A stretch of 64,000 nt of DNA from Flavivirga abyssicola (GTDB lineage Bacteria > Bacteroidota > Bacteroidia > Flavobacteriales > Flavobacteriaceae). The position numbers were made by a program, and so were the translations under genes. The notes beneath the pieces were generated by a model. That model had not been told where the DNA came from. It worked only from the letters and a program-made list of their open reading frames with translations, and ran no database searches. How positions within the stretch are numbered: the first letter of the stretch is position 1; each line of letters begins with the position of its first letter. The DNA lies in assembly GCF_030540775.2 (NCBI RefSeq), contig NZ_CP141266.1, positions 1,909,001-1,973,000 on the forward strand, in the 5' to 3' direction. This document shows positions 8,452 through 16,864 of this stretch, one piece after another.

Positions 8452-8882
8452 TAACTTGCAATAACAGTTTTCATTATACTTGAAGCCATTTTTTCTTTTT
8501 TGGTATTAAAAACAGTTATTTCCACTAAAGTCACTCCCATAAATTCATGTAAAATATGTGCTTCTGTTTTTATAGTTTCATTTAATTGAGGCAACATTGA
8601 GATCTCTATTTTTTTAATGGATCCTATATAACCTGTTGGTGCAGGGGCTCCTTTTAAAAAATAATCGTATCCCGTATGAAGTGCCACAGTTTGTGCCATA
8701 TTCTCTATTAATCCGGGTTCGGATAGTGCCTTATTTTCAAAAAAAATATTGGTGTCTAAAACTTTTAATGAGGATACCACATTTGTATCGGAAAAACCTA
8801 ACAAGCTATCTACCATCACAAAAGGTGTTTTTTGCGGAATTAAGTGTTCTATATTTGTAATTGGTTTTTGTAGTAAAATCAT
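8451..8882 (-). CDS. 3-hydroxyacyl-ACP dehydratase-like hotdog protein B
   Basis: A 143-residue paralogue of the adjacent hotdog protein. It keeps LIPQKTPFVMVDSL (His of the PHR motif is replaced by Gln) and PGLIENMAQTVALH (helix glutamate kept), again without the GHFPG catalytic loop. It starts 1 base from the DarB gene stop and ends on the first base of protein A, so the pair is translationally coupled. The two probably form a mixed dimer in which only one partner contributes some active-site residues; this is inference from the complementary losses. Confidence 0.82.
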   Translation of the reverse strand: MILLQKPITNIEHLIPQKTPFVMVDSLLGFSDTNVVSSLKVLDTNIFFENKALSEPGLIENMAQTVALHTGYDYFLKGAPAPTGYIGSIKKIEISMLPQLNETIKTEAHILHEFMGVTLVEITVFNTKKEKMASSIMKTVIAS

Positions 8883-8883
8883 T

Positions 8884-10020
8884 TTAGCAAACAGTTAAAT
8901 GCGCATAAGCATAAGAAAATCTTCCGCTTTCTGGCACGGATAGCATTATTTTGTCTCCTTTTTTCAACTTTCCAGAAGACATTAATTCTTCAAGCATTAA
9001 GTAAATAGAGGCAGACCCAACATTGCCCACTTTATCTAAATTAGTAAACCAACTACTTTCTGGAATTTGCAACCCTTTTTCTTTAATGCCAGCTTTTAAT
9101 TTTTCAGCAAAATAATTAGACGATAAATGCGGTAGAAAATAGTCGATATCCGAGGGGTCTTTAGCATGTTTTTTAAAGACCAGTTCCAAGCTTTCTACCC
9201 CTTTATTAATAACATGCTTTTCTAAAATTTTAACATCTTGTTTTACAGAAAAGATAGATTCTTCTAACCATTGTTTAGAGTTGTATTCTGTCCAAGGTTT
9301 AATAGAACCATCGGCAAGTTTTTCTCCACCAGAATACATGCAGGTTTCCAATTCATGTGCATACGAATAGGCTTCCATCCAATCTACTTTTAAAGAGATA
9401 CCGTCTTTATTTTTTTTGTTTTCTAATAGCATTGCCCCTGCTCCATCTGATAACATCCAACGTAAAAAATCTTTTTTAAATGCTATGATGGGCTGCTCTT
9501 CTAAAGATGAAAGCGACACCGCTTCTTCCTTAAACATATTTGCCCGTATTCGTGTAGAAGATCTTTCTGATCCTGTACAAACTGCATTGTTTGAATTTCC
9601 TGATTTTACAGATAAAAATCCAAACTTTAAAGAACTCATACCTGCACAACAAATACCTGAGGCTGAGTTTATCTCCAGATTTTTATTTGCTAATAAACCA
9701 TGAACCATGGATGCATGTGAGGGCAATAATTGATCGGGGGAAGAGGTTCCGCAGCATAATAATTCCATACTGTTTTGAGTAAACGAATCGTCAAATAACT
9801 TTGCAATGGCTTCTTTAGTTAATTCTGCATTGGTATGGGTAATTTCGCCCTGACTATTCATGGCATAATAACGCTCCTTTATGCCATTATTTCTTAATAC
9901 TATTCTTTTTGCTCTAGAAGGCTTGTCGTTAATTTGACCTAAAACACCTTCCATTTCATCATTACTAATAGGGTTATTTGGTAAAAATTTTGATATCCTT
10001 GTTATGTAAACGTCTTTCAT
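8884..10020 (-). CDS. darB: ketosynthase III-type dialkylresorcinol enzyme DarB
   Basis: A 378-residue KAS III-type enzyme. The nucleophile is Cys125 in SGICCAGMSS, the histidine is in FLPHLSSNYF and the asparagine in DKVGNVGSASIYL, so the Cys-His-Asn triad is complete. It stands next to a DarA gene, the arrangement that defines the dialkylresorcinol locus. Established work on DarB relatives shows that they condense two beta-ketoacyl thioesters head-to-tail into a 2,5-dialkyl-cyclohexane-1,3-dione. That dione is the precursor of the resorcinol half of flexirubin. The gene is 10 bp downstream of darA. Confidence 0.9.
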   Translation of the reverse strand: MKDVYITRISKFLPNNPISNDEMEGVLGQINDKPSRAKRIVLRNNGIKERYYAMNSQGEITHTNAELTKEAIAKLFDDSFTQNSMELLCCGTSSPDQLLPSHASMVHGLLANKNLEINSASGICCAGMSSLKFGFLSVKSGNSNNAVCTGSERSSTRIRANMFKEEAVSLSSLEEQPIIAFKKDFLRWMLSDGAGAMLLENKKNKDGISLKVDWMEAYSYAHELETCMYSGGEKLADGSIKPWTEYNSKQWLEESIFSVKQDVKILEKHVINKGVESLELVFKKHAKDPSDIDYFLPHLSSNYFAEKLKAGIKEKGLQIPESSWFTNLDKVGNVGSASIYLMLEELMSSGKLKKGDKIMLSVPESGRFSYAYAHLTVC

Positions 10021-10030
10021 TTAATCCCTT

Positions 10031-10954
10031 CTATTTAATTTCTACAGATGAATAATATTTTTTATCCTTTTTTATCTTTCCAGACAAAGGCAGATAAGTC
10101 AACAAAAATAAAAGAAAAACCACGGGAGCAATAACCCAAATGGCAAATAATAAATAATAATTAAACATTTTAATCCAAATTGTACGCTTATGGATACTTC
10201 TTTTCCCTTTAGAATAGATAAGTTTTGCCCATTTACCAAACAAAACATTGGCTCTTTTATCTGCTAAAACTAAAAAAGGTTTTATTTCTACAGCTTTTTC
10301 TTTGATTAGGCTTTTTTGAAGATTATCGAGCTTATTACTAACGGTATGATCTAATATAATATCACCAAACCTTGTAGATTCATCAATATCTTTTTGAGAC
10401 ACGCCCGGTTTAGGAAATATGCCTAGATACTTCTTTTTCTCTCCAGTAAACATCCATTGTACTATGGTAATAACACTTATATGGTTTATATGTCTATCTC
10501 TTAAAACAATGTTGCCGACTAATTTCGAACCACATTCCTTAAGTAAAGCTTTTGTTTTTTCTTGAGCCATTATCCACATATTTCTACAACCAATAACCGT
10601 AATTACCGGCGTATTTACCAGTAATTGTTTAGCTTTAGGGGTACGTAATAAAGAATTTGTTGGAATTGATGGGCTTAAATACCAAACGGAATACCCTAAA
10701 ATGACTAAATCGAATTTTTGATTTAGAATGGCTTCAGGGATGGGTTTTATTTTTGAAGGAATTTGAAGAAAAGATTCTGGAAATGCATTTAAAAAGTCTT
10801 TTTTTTTCCATGGAAACGCAAAAGGTGTTTCCATTTCTATTTGATGGTGAACAACTTTTATGTTTTTGGAACTATTAAGAGGCATCGCTATATTATTTAC
10901 GATTTCTGTTAATTGTCCAGATTGAGAATAATGAATAACTAGAATGTTCTTCAT
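10031..10954 (-). CDS. darA: dialkylresorcinol biosynthesis protein DarA
   Basis: A flavodoxin-like N-terminal domain (MKNILVIHYSQSGQLTEIV; later LVILGYSVWYLSPSIP) followed by a basic region and a C-terminal membrane segment (YYLLFAIWVIAPVVFLLFLL). The ATG at 10954 was chosen over upstream in-frame codons because it opens the flavodoxin motif and lies 4 bp after the acyltransferase stop. Database naming calls the family 'dialkylresorcinol condensing enzyme', but biochemical work assigned DarA the aromatisation of the DarB cyclohexanedione. The flavin-type fold and adjacent darB make the assignment firm. The hydrophobic tail suggests it works at the inner membrane. Confidence 0.9.
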   Translation of the reverse strand: MKNILVIHYSQSGQLTEIVNNIAMPLNSSKNIKVVHHQIEMETPFAFPWKKKDFLNAFPESFLQIPSKIKPIPEAILNQKFDLVILGYSVWYLSPSIPTNSLLRTPKAKQLLVNTPVITVIGCRNMWIMAQEKTKALLKECGSKLVGNIVLRDRHINHISVITIVQWMFTGEKKKYLGIFPKPGVSQKDIDESTRFGDIILDHTVSNKLDNLQKSLIKEKAVEIKPFLVLADKRANVLFGKWAKLIYSKGKRSIHKRTIWIKMFNYYLLFAIWVIAPVVFLLFLLTYLPLSGKIKKDKKYYSSVEIK

Positions 10955-10958
10955 TTTA

Positions 10959-11843
10959 TTACTTATTGTTTGCATCCCAAAAATCAAAATAATTAAACCA
11001 TTGTAATGGGTATTTTTTAATCATCCATTCTAAGCTTTGCGTATATTCTTTTAGTAATGCTTTAGCATCTCTATGCTTGACCTCGGCTGTTCTTGCATAA
11101 AGGTGGTAGTGTTTTCTGGTTTCTTTTAGTACATATACAAAAAGCACAGGAACTTGTAATCGCGAGCTTATAAGAAATGGACCAGCTGGAAACTTTGTTT
11201 TTTTACCCAATAATTCTTCTTCTAAATATTTTGAATCTTTAATGTAGCGGTCTCCTGTTATACAAACAATTTCATTTCTTGCCAATGCTGCATTAATTTC
11301 AAAGATATGGGAAAGGTCTTCTTTAATAAGAATGATTTTTATATCAGGTTTTTTTGTAACACTGTCAAGATAATCTTTTATAGCGGTATGTTCAACATTC
11401 GTTGTGAGTAAACTTATGCATTCATTTTCTTCTAATTCTCCAAAAAAATGCTGAGCAATTTCAAAATTACCCATATGACCACTTATAAGTATACCCCCTT
11501 TTTTTTGTTTTAGTATGTCTTTTATACGTTCTATACCGTCATAATCATAGGTAAATTTAGATTTTAACCCAGAAGAAATAGCAACTTTATCTATTATGGT
11601 TTGTCCAAAAACAAAATAACTTCTGTAAATGCTTACTATACTTTTAAATTTGGAATAGTTTAGTCTTTTATGAAAGTAATAGTAGGTCGCTATGGTGCTG
11701 TCCATTGCAAAAAGGCAGAAATAAGCAGCAACAAAATATAAAATGAAGTATGCTGAACGTAATCCCAGTTTTTTGATGCAAAACATGAATATTTTGTAGC
11801 CTAAAACTGTACCTCTGGACTTCCCTTTCCATTCAGCAGCCAT
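10959..11843 (-). CDS. LpxL/HtrB-family acyltransferase
   Basis: A 294-residue protein of the lipid A late acyltransferase family. It has the HX4E catalytic motif, His123 and Glu128 in SGHMGNFEIA, a hydrophobic N-terminal anchor (residues about 29-48, AYFILYFVAAYFCLFAM), and the CITGDRYIKD segment of the family. Family members move acyl chains from acyl-ACP to hydroxyl groups at the inner membrane. LpxL-like enzymes recur in aryl polyene clusters. Here it is one of two candidates for joining the polyene acid to the resorcinol, or for anchoring the product to a lipid. The gene lies between an ACP gene (16 bp) and darA (4 bp). Confidence 0.88.
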   Translation of the reverse strand: MAAEWKGKSRGTVLGYKIFMFCIKKLGLRSAYFILYFVAAYFCLFAMDSTIATYYYFHKRLNYSKFKSIVSIYRSYFVFGQTIIDKVAISSGLKSKFTYDYDGIERIKDILKQKKGGILISGHMGNFEIAQHFFGELEENECISLLTTNVEHTAIKDYLDSVTKKPDIKIILIKEDLSHIFEINAALARNEIVCITGDRYIKDSKYLEEELLGKKTKFPAGPFLISSRLQVPVLFVYVLKETRKHYHLYARTAEVKHRDAKALLKEYTQSLEWMIKKYPLQWFNYFDFWDANNK

Positions 11844-11859
11844 ACATATTTGGGTAAAA

Positions 11860-12102
11860 TTATTTTAATTTGTTTTCAATAAGATTGTAAAAATCTTGAA
11901 GTGTAATAATATTTATAAAATCTTCTCCTACTAGTTTAACGCCAAAGTTAGATTCAATAGACACAACAAGGTCTACAAAATCTAAACTGTCCAGCTCAAG
12001 AGTTTCTTTTAAGTTAGCTTCGGGTGAAATATCATCATTTTCAACTTCAAATTCATCTATAAGAAAGTCGTTTATTTTTTCAATAATAACTTCTTTATTC
12101 AT
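11860..12102 (-). CDS. acyl carrier protein of the pigment cluster
   Basis: An 80-residue ACP with the carrier motif LELDSLDFVDLVVSIE; the serine after Leu-Asp takes the phosphopantetheine. Acidic overall. Its start overlaps the end of the ketosynthase gene by 8 bp, which favours a dedicated KS-ACP pair. A DarC-type ACP is expected beside darA and darB, so this one is the better candidate to carry the alkyl/resorcinol precursors, while the ACP at 1055 could serve the polyene side. This division is a guess from position. Confidence 0.9.
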   Translation of the reverse strand: MNKEVIIEKINDFLIDEFEVENDDISPEANLKETLELDSLDFVDLVVSIESNFGVKLVGEDFINIITLQDFYNLIENKLK

Positions 12103-13327
12103 CTTTGTGCTTTATTTTTTTTATTATTAATGCAGAATTTGTTCCTCCAAACCCAAAGGAATTGGACAAAAATACATCAATTTTTTTATCTAACGTTTTA
12201 CTTACCAAATTTAATTTTGCTGCATCTTCGTCTGGTTTCTCTAGATTTATGTTAGGAGCAATAAAAGAGTGCTGCATCATAAGCATCGAATATATAATTT
12301 CACTAGCTCCAGCCATCCAGCATTCATGTCCTGTCATAGACTTTGTAGAGCTTACATAAGGACCGTTTTCTCCAAAAACATCTAATATTGCTTTAGCTTC
12401 ATTGGCGTCTCCAACTGGTGTTGAGGTAGCATGTGCATTAACATAGTCGATACTGTTAACGGGAATGTTTGCTTGTAAAATAGCTTTATTCATGGCGCGG
12501 GAAGGACCATCGACATTTGGTGTCGAAATATGTTCTCCGTTTGATGAAAACCCATAGCCTATAATTTCACCTAGAATAGGAGCGCCTCTCTTTATGGCAG
12601 ACTCATAACTTTCTACGATTAAGGTTGCCCCACCACCACTAGGTATAAGACCGTCACGATTTTTATCGAAAGGACGCGATGCCTTCGCTGGTTGATCTTC
12701 GTTTGCAGAAAACACGCCTAAACCATCAAAGCTTGCCATGGCTAGTTCGTTAATTTCTTGGGCACCACCACAAATAATACAATCTTGAAGGCCACTTTTT
12801 ATAAGTTGATATGCCATACCTATAGCGTGAGAGCCACTTGCGCAGGCAGCACTTATAGTAAAATTAACACCTGTTAATTTAAAAATAGTAGAGAGATTCA
12901 TGGTTACGGTAGAATTCATGCCTTTAAAAATAGATCCTGAGCCTACTAAAGTCGTGTCTTCTTTCTCTCTAATTTTATCAACAGATTCTATGACAGACTT
13001 CGCTGTGCTATCATTGCCGTAAAGAATGCCTACTTCGTTAGCATCTATAAACTCTTGAGTGATTTTTGCATTTTCTAAGGCTTCAATGGTTGCCATATAG
13101 GCATATGATCCTTCTTCTCCTAAACTAATGCGTTGTCTTCTTGTAAGGAGATTTTTAAGGTTAGGTGTCTCTACCATGCCTGTTAGGCTTGAACGGTAGC
13201 CAAAGGGTTTTCTTTTTTCATCAGAGATAATTCCAGAGGTTCCGTTATAAAGAGACGTTTTTACTTCTTCTAAATTTTTACCAATACAGGAATAAATTCC
13301 CATGCCCGTTATTACAACTCTTCTCAT
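12095..13327 (-). CDS. beta-ketoacyl-ACP synthase of the pigment cluster
   Basis: A 410-residue full-length FabF-type ketosynthase. Cys162 in SAACASGSHA, His299 in NAHATSTPVGD and His334 in SMTGHECWMAGASE complete the triad. The motif NAHATST departs from the usual HGTST by an Ala for Gly after the histidine, and GHECWMAG replaces the normal GHLLGAAG, which hints at a changed acyl pocket. It overlaps the ACP gene by 8 bp and is 12 bp after the ketoreductase gene. Together these three form a minimal extension module. Confidence 0.92.
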   Translation of the reverse strand: MRRVVITGMGIYSCIGKNLEEVKTSLYNGTSGIISDEKRKPFGYRSSLTGMVETPNLKNLLTRRQRISLGEEGSYAYMATIEALENAKITQEFIDANEVGILYGNDSTAKSVIESVDKIREKEDTTLVGSGSIFKGMNSTVTMNLSTIFKLTGVNFTISAACASGSHAIGMAYQLIKSGLQDCIICGGAQEINELAMASFDGLGVFSANEDQPAKASRPFDKNRDGLIPSGGGATLIVESYESAIKRGAPILGEIIGYGFSSNGEHISTPNVDGPSRAMNKAILQANIPVNSIDYVNAHATSTPVGDANEAKAILDVFGENGPYVSSTKSMTGHECWMAGASEIIYSMLMMQHSFIAPNINLEKPDEDAAKLNLVSKTLDKKIDVFLSNSFGFGGTNSALIIKKIKHKDE

Positions 13328-13339
13328 CTTTCAAATTAT

Positions 13340-14089
13340 TTATGAGTAAACCCCCCCATTTATATTTATAACTTCTCCAGTAATGTAAGAGGCTTTTTCT
13401 GATGCTAAAAAAGATACTAAATGTGCCACTTCTTCAGGATCTCCAAAACGATTTGCAGGGACTAATTTTTTTAATTCTTTTTCATCTAAATCTCCAGTCA
13501 TATCTGTTTTAATAAATCCAGGGGCAACTGCATTTACTGTAATCTTACGTTTAGCTATTTCTTGAGCTAAAGCTTTAGTGGCTCCTATAACAGCCCCTTT
13601 TGCTGCAGAATAATTGGTTTGACCAGGAGTTCCTTTAAGTCCAGATAATGAAACAATATTGATAATACGTCCATATTTTTGAACCAACAACTTCTGAATT
13701 AAGTGATTTGTTACATTAAAAAATCCGTTAAGGCTAGTATTAATAACATTATTCCAATCTTCAGGTGTCATCCACATAAATAAACCATCTTTTGTGATAC
13801 CGGCATTATTAACGATGACTTCAATAACAGCGTCTTTATTGTTTTCATGCCAATTATCTAAAACAGATTTTACTTCTTCGTTGTTAATGACATTAAATGG
13901 TAATAATTCTCCTGTACCACCAACTTCTTTAACAGCTTCTAAAGTGTCTAAGGCGGCTTGTTTATTACTGTGATAATTAATTAAAATGTGATAATTAGTG
14001 TCTTTAGCTAGTTGAATACAGATGGCTTTCCCGATCCCTCTTGAACCACCAGTTACTAAAGCATATTTTGTAATGTTATTTTTGTCCAT
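13340..14089 (-). CDS. 3-oxoacyl-ACP reductase (SDR, FabG-like)
   Basis: A 249-residue classical short-chain dehydrogenase. It has the nucleotide-binding motif TGGSRGIGK, NNAG in VIVNNAGITKDG, catalytic Ser in NIVSLSGLKG, the YSAAK Tyr-Lys pair, and the C-terminal SYITGEVININGGVYS typical of FabG. NADPH preference is likely from the SRGIGK arginine. It sits directly upstream of the ketosynthase-ACP pair and would reduce the 3-oxoacyl intermediates in polyene extension. The start ATG at 14089 gives a normal short N-terminus. Confidence 0.93.
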   Translation of the reverse strand: MDKNNITKYALVTGGSRGIGKAICIQLAKDTNYHILINYHSNKQAALDTLEAVKEVGGTGELLPFNVINNEEVKSVLDNWHENNKDAVIEVIVNNAGITKDGLFMWMTPEDWNNVINTSLNGFFNVTNHLIQKLLVQKYGRIINIVSLSGLKGTPGQTNYSAAKGAVIGATKALAQEIAKRKITVNAVAPGFIKTDMTGDLDEKELKKLVPANRFGDPEEVAHLVSFLASEKASYITGEVININGGVYS

Positions 14090-14103
14090 TTTTAGAATGA
14101 GAG

Positions 14104-15243
14104 TTAGGGCTTAGTATTTTTTGAAAAAAGTTCAGCATTTTGATACCATTTACCACCTAATGCTTCACCTTTTTTATTTATAAACCCCCATTGTTTACCT
14201 TTTTTTACACGAGCTAATCCGTTACGAAATCCTTTAACATTGTTTTTACTAAATAAAGATAATCCACCAGCAGTAATTTGATATTGTGCTGGTATAATCA
14301 TTTCCCCAGATTTATTAATAAAACCCCATAGTTTTTTTTCTTTCACGGGAGCTAAGCCATCTGCTGAAAAGGTTTCTGCGTCTCTGAAATTGAGTGCCAC
14401 CACTTCTTCTCCCTTTTCATTAATGTACCCCCATAATTTTTTATTAGAGACAGGTGCTAACCCATTATTAAAGGCTCTTGCTTTATCAAATCTAGGTTTT
14501 ATTACCCATTCACCAGAATTATTTATAAACCCAATTTTCTTATTACTTCTCGCATAGGTTAATTCGGAATTGTCATTAAAATCCCAAATTTTATCAATTC
14601 CTACTGTAGTGTTGAATTTATTATTGCTAATCACACCAAAAGTTTCACCTTTTTTTGCCCAAACACCATGTTTATTGTAACTCCCTATTTCAGAGTATTC
14701 TACGGAAATAAAAATGGTGCCTTTTTTGTCGATCATACCCCAATAATCTCCTTTTCTCGCTCTGGCGTAACCGTTAATAAATGGTTTAATGACATCATAC
14801 GTTGGCTCTAATATGGTTTTTCCGTCAGTTCCCAGAAGCCCGGTTTTTTTAGCTTTTTTTAGAAAAGCAACGCCATCATTAAAATCATAATATTTTTCTG
14901 TTACAGGAGTGCTTAATTTTTCTCCCGAAGCATTGACGTAATTCCATTCGTCATTTTGAAGTACCAATACGTAACCAGAATTGAAGCTTTTTACTCTATC
15001 GAACTCAGGATTAAGAACCCACTTGCCAGATGTGTCAATTAGACCCCATTTTTCATCTTTAAAAGCGGCGGCATATCCATCTGAAAAACTACCAGCTTTT
15101 TTAAATTGAGGTTGAATAACGTATTCTCCAGATGTGTTAATGTAACCAAAAAGATCGTTATCTCTAACTAGGGCTAATTCTTGTGCATTAACAAATGTTA
15201 GATTTAAAAAAAACGTAAAAAGTAAAGTGTAGTGAAATTTCAT
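14104..15243 (-). CDS. exported WG-repeat protein
   Basis: A 379-residue protein with a signal peptide (FHYTLLFTFFLNLTFVNAQ) and about eight WG repeats: recurring units such as KWGLIDTSGKWV, YWGMIDKKG, LWGYINEKGEE, LWGFINKSGE and QWGFINKKGE. The whole mature protein is built from them. WG-repeat proteins are beta-rich and exported but of unknown biochemical role. The ATG overlaps the lyase stop codon by one base and the ketoreductase gene follows 14 bp on, so the protein belongs to the pigment operon. A periplasmic or outer-membrane part in pigment placement is possible but unproven. Confidence 0.85.
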   Translation of the reverse strand: MKFHYTLLFTFFLNLTFVNAQELALVRDNDLFGYINTSGEYVIQPQFKKAGSFSDGYAAAFKDEKWGLIDTSGKWVLNPEFDRVKSFNSGYVLVLQNDEWNYVNASGEKLSTPVTEKYYDFNDGVAFLKKAKKTGLLGTDGKTILEPTYDVIKPFINGYARARKGDYWGMIDKKGTIFISVEYSEIGSYNKHGVWAKKGETFGVISNNKFNTTVGIDKIWDFNDNSELTYARSNKKIGFINNSGEWVIKPRFDKARAFNNGLAPVSNKKLWGYINEKGEEVVALNFRDAETFSADGLAPVKEKKLWGFINKSGEMIIPAQYQITAGGLSLFSKNNVKGFRNGLARVKKGKQWGFINKKGEALGGKWYQNAELFSKNTKP

Positions 15244-16778
15244 TATACTATATTGTTTTCGTGATTCATAATAAAGTCTTTAACCTTATTTACATAAGGA
15301 TACATGACAATGTCTTCTGTAAATATAGGAACTAAATGTCTTACAGCATCATACATTTTTTTAGTTTTTGTAGATATTTTATCTTGTGTTTGAAGATATT
15401 CAATAGCCTGTACTATGGTTATCATTTCAATAGCAACGACTTCAAAAGCATTTTCAATAACTTTTTTTGTAATTAACGCTGCATTGGTTCCCATACTAAC
15501 AATGTCTTGATTATCATTGTTATTTGGGATACTATGAACGTACATTGGGTTGGATAGCATTTGATTTTCGGCTGTAGTCGATGTCGCTGTAAATTGAACA
15601 CCTTGCATACCAAAATTTAGACCTAACTTCCCAAGGTTTACAAATGCAGGAAGAATATTATTAAGACTTGGGTTTAATAAATAATTAAGTTGACGTTCAG
15701 CCAGCATACTCATTTTAGTTACCACTAATTTTAATTTGTCCATTTCTAATGATACATAGTCCCCATGAAAATTCCCACCATGATATACATGTTGTTTTTC
15801 GACATTTACAATAGGGTTATCGTTTGCAGAATTAACTTCTTCAATTAATATATTTTCTATATTATTTAAGGTATCTAAAACAGGACCTAATACTTGAGGG
15901 ACGCATCGTAAAGAATAATATTCTTGTACTTTTTCTTCAAAGATGGTAACCTCTGGATTTTTATTATATAAAAACTCTTCACGTTTTCTGGTTAGCTTGC
16001 TGTCACTTAAATGTGTTCTCATTTGTTTAGCAACTTCTCGCTGTCCTTTATGTTTTTTTGTTTGATTTAACTCAAAGGATAAGTGATCATCGTAAGCTTG
16101 AACGATTTCATTGATTGCAGAAGAACACAAGATCACCCAATTAAGCAATCGTCTGGTATTTATGGTGTTTACAATACCAATGCCAGTCATTACAGAAGTA
16201 CCATTCATTAAAGCCAGCCCTTCTCGTAAAGCAACAGTAATAGGTTTTAGGTTTTCTATTTCAAAAACTTCTTTTGTGGATTTTAATTCATTCTTATAAA
16301 AAACTTCACCTTCACCAATTAAAACAAGCGCTAAATGAGCTAATTGTACTAAATCGCCACTAGCGCCAACACCGCCATGCTCATAAATTAACGGAATGAT
16401 ATCTCTGTTAATTAATGCACTCATTAATTCTATTACCGATTTATGTACTCCAGAATGGCCTAACGACAGCGTATTTAATCGAGCTAGCATAGCTGCTTTT
16501 ACATACATAGGATCAATAATGTTTCCTGTGCCGGAAGCATGACTTCTAATTAAGTTGTACTGTAGCTTTATACGATCTGTATCATCTATTTTATATTGCG
16601 CCATGGGGCCAAAGCCTGTGTTAACGCCATAGATAGTTTTGTTTTCCGAAAACATTTTTAAAAAATTAAAACTATTTTCAATAGTTTCAAAAACCGTATT
16701 ATCAATTTCGATAGGGTTGTTTTCAAAAATGATTTTGTAAAAATCTTCAATACCTAAAGTTCCATTAAGTTTTAACAT
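15243..16778 (-). CDS. aromatic amino acid ammonia lyase, probably tyrosine ammonia lyase
   Basis: A 511-residue member of the HAL/PAL/TAL family. The MIO cofactor triad is Ala139-Ser140-Gly141 in HGGVGASGDLVQL, and Tyr50 of IYGVNTGFGP is the catalytic tyrosine region. The substrate-selecting pair is Ser79-His80 (LIRSHASGTG), which looks like histidine lyase, but the characterised Flavobacterium johnsoniae tyrosine lyase, as I remember it, has the same pair and very similar sequence along its length. With darA and darB nearby, deamination of tyrosine to 4-coumarate, the starter of flexirubin, is the expected reaction. It is the first gene of the leftward operon. Confidence 0.9.
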   Translation of the reverse strand: MLKLNGTLGIEDFYKIIFENNPIEIDNTVFETIENSFNFLKMFSENKTIYGVNTGFGPMAQYKIDDTDRIKLQYNLIRSHASGTGNIIDPMYVKAAMLARLNTLSLGHSGVHKSVIELMSALINRDIIPLIYEHGGVGASGDLVQLAHLALVLIGEGEVFYKNELKSTKEVFEIENLKPITVALREGLALMNGTSVMTGIGIVNTINTRRLLNWVILCSSAINEIVQAYDDHLSFELNQTKKHKGQREVAKQMRTHLSDSKLTRKREEFLYNKNPEVTIFEEKVQEYYSLRCVPQVLGPVLDTLNNIENILIEEVNSANDNPIVNVEKQHVYHGGNFHGDYVSLEMDKLKLVVTKMSMLAERQLNYLLNPSLNNILPAFVNLGKLGLNFGMQGVQFTATSTTAENQMLSNPMYVHSIPNNNDNQDIVSMGTNAALITKKVIENAFEVVAIEMITIVQAIEYLQTQDKISTKTKKMYDAVRHLVPIFTEDIVMYPYVNKVKDFIMNHENNIV

Positions 16779-16847
16779 CTAGACTGTGTTGGTAAAATTT
16801 AAAAATAATATTCCAATAACTAAAGATAAAATAGTTATTTTGGAATG

Positions 16848-16855
16848 CAAATTTA
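16848..16855 (-). promoter_or_regulatory. candidate -7 element for the pigment operon
   Basis: On the minus strand the 87-bp divergent region reads TAAATTTG, a perfect match to the Bacteroidota -7 consensus TAnnTTTG, about 70 bp before the lyase start. A TTG is found 16 bp upstream rather than a TTTG at 19 bp, so the -33 element is weak. No equally good match is seen for the divergent halogenase-like gene. Confidence 0.4.
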
Positions 16856-16864
16856 GAATAATAA

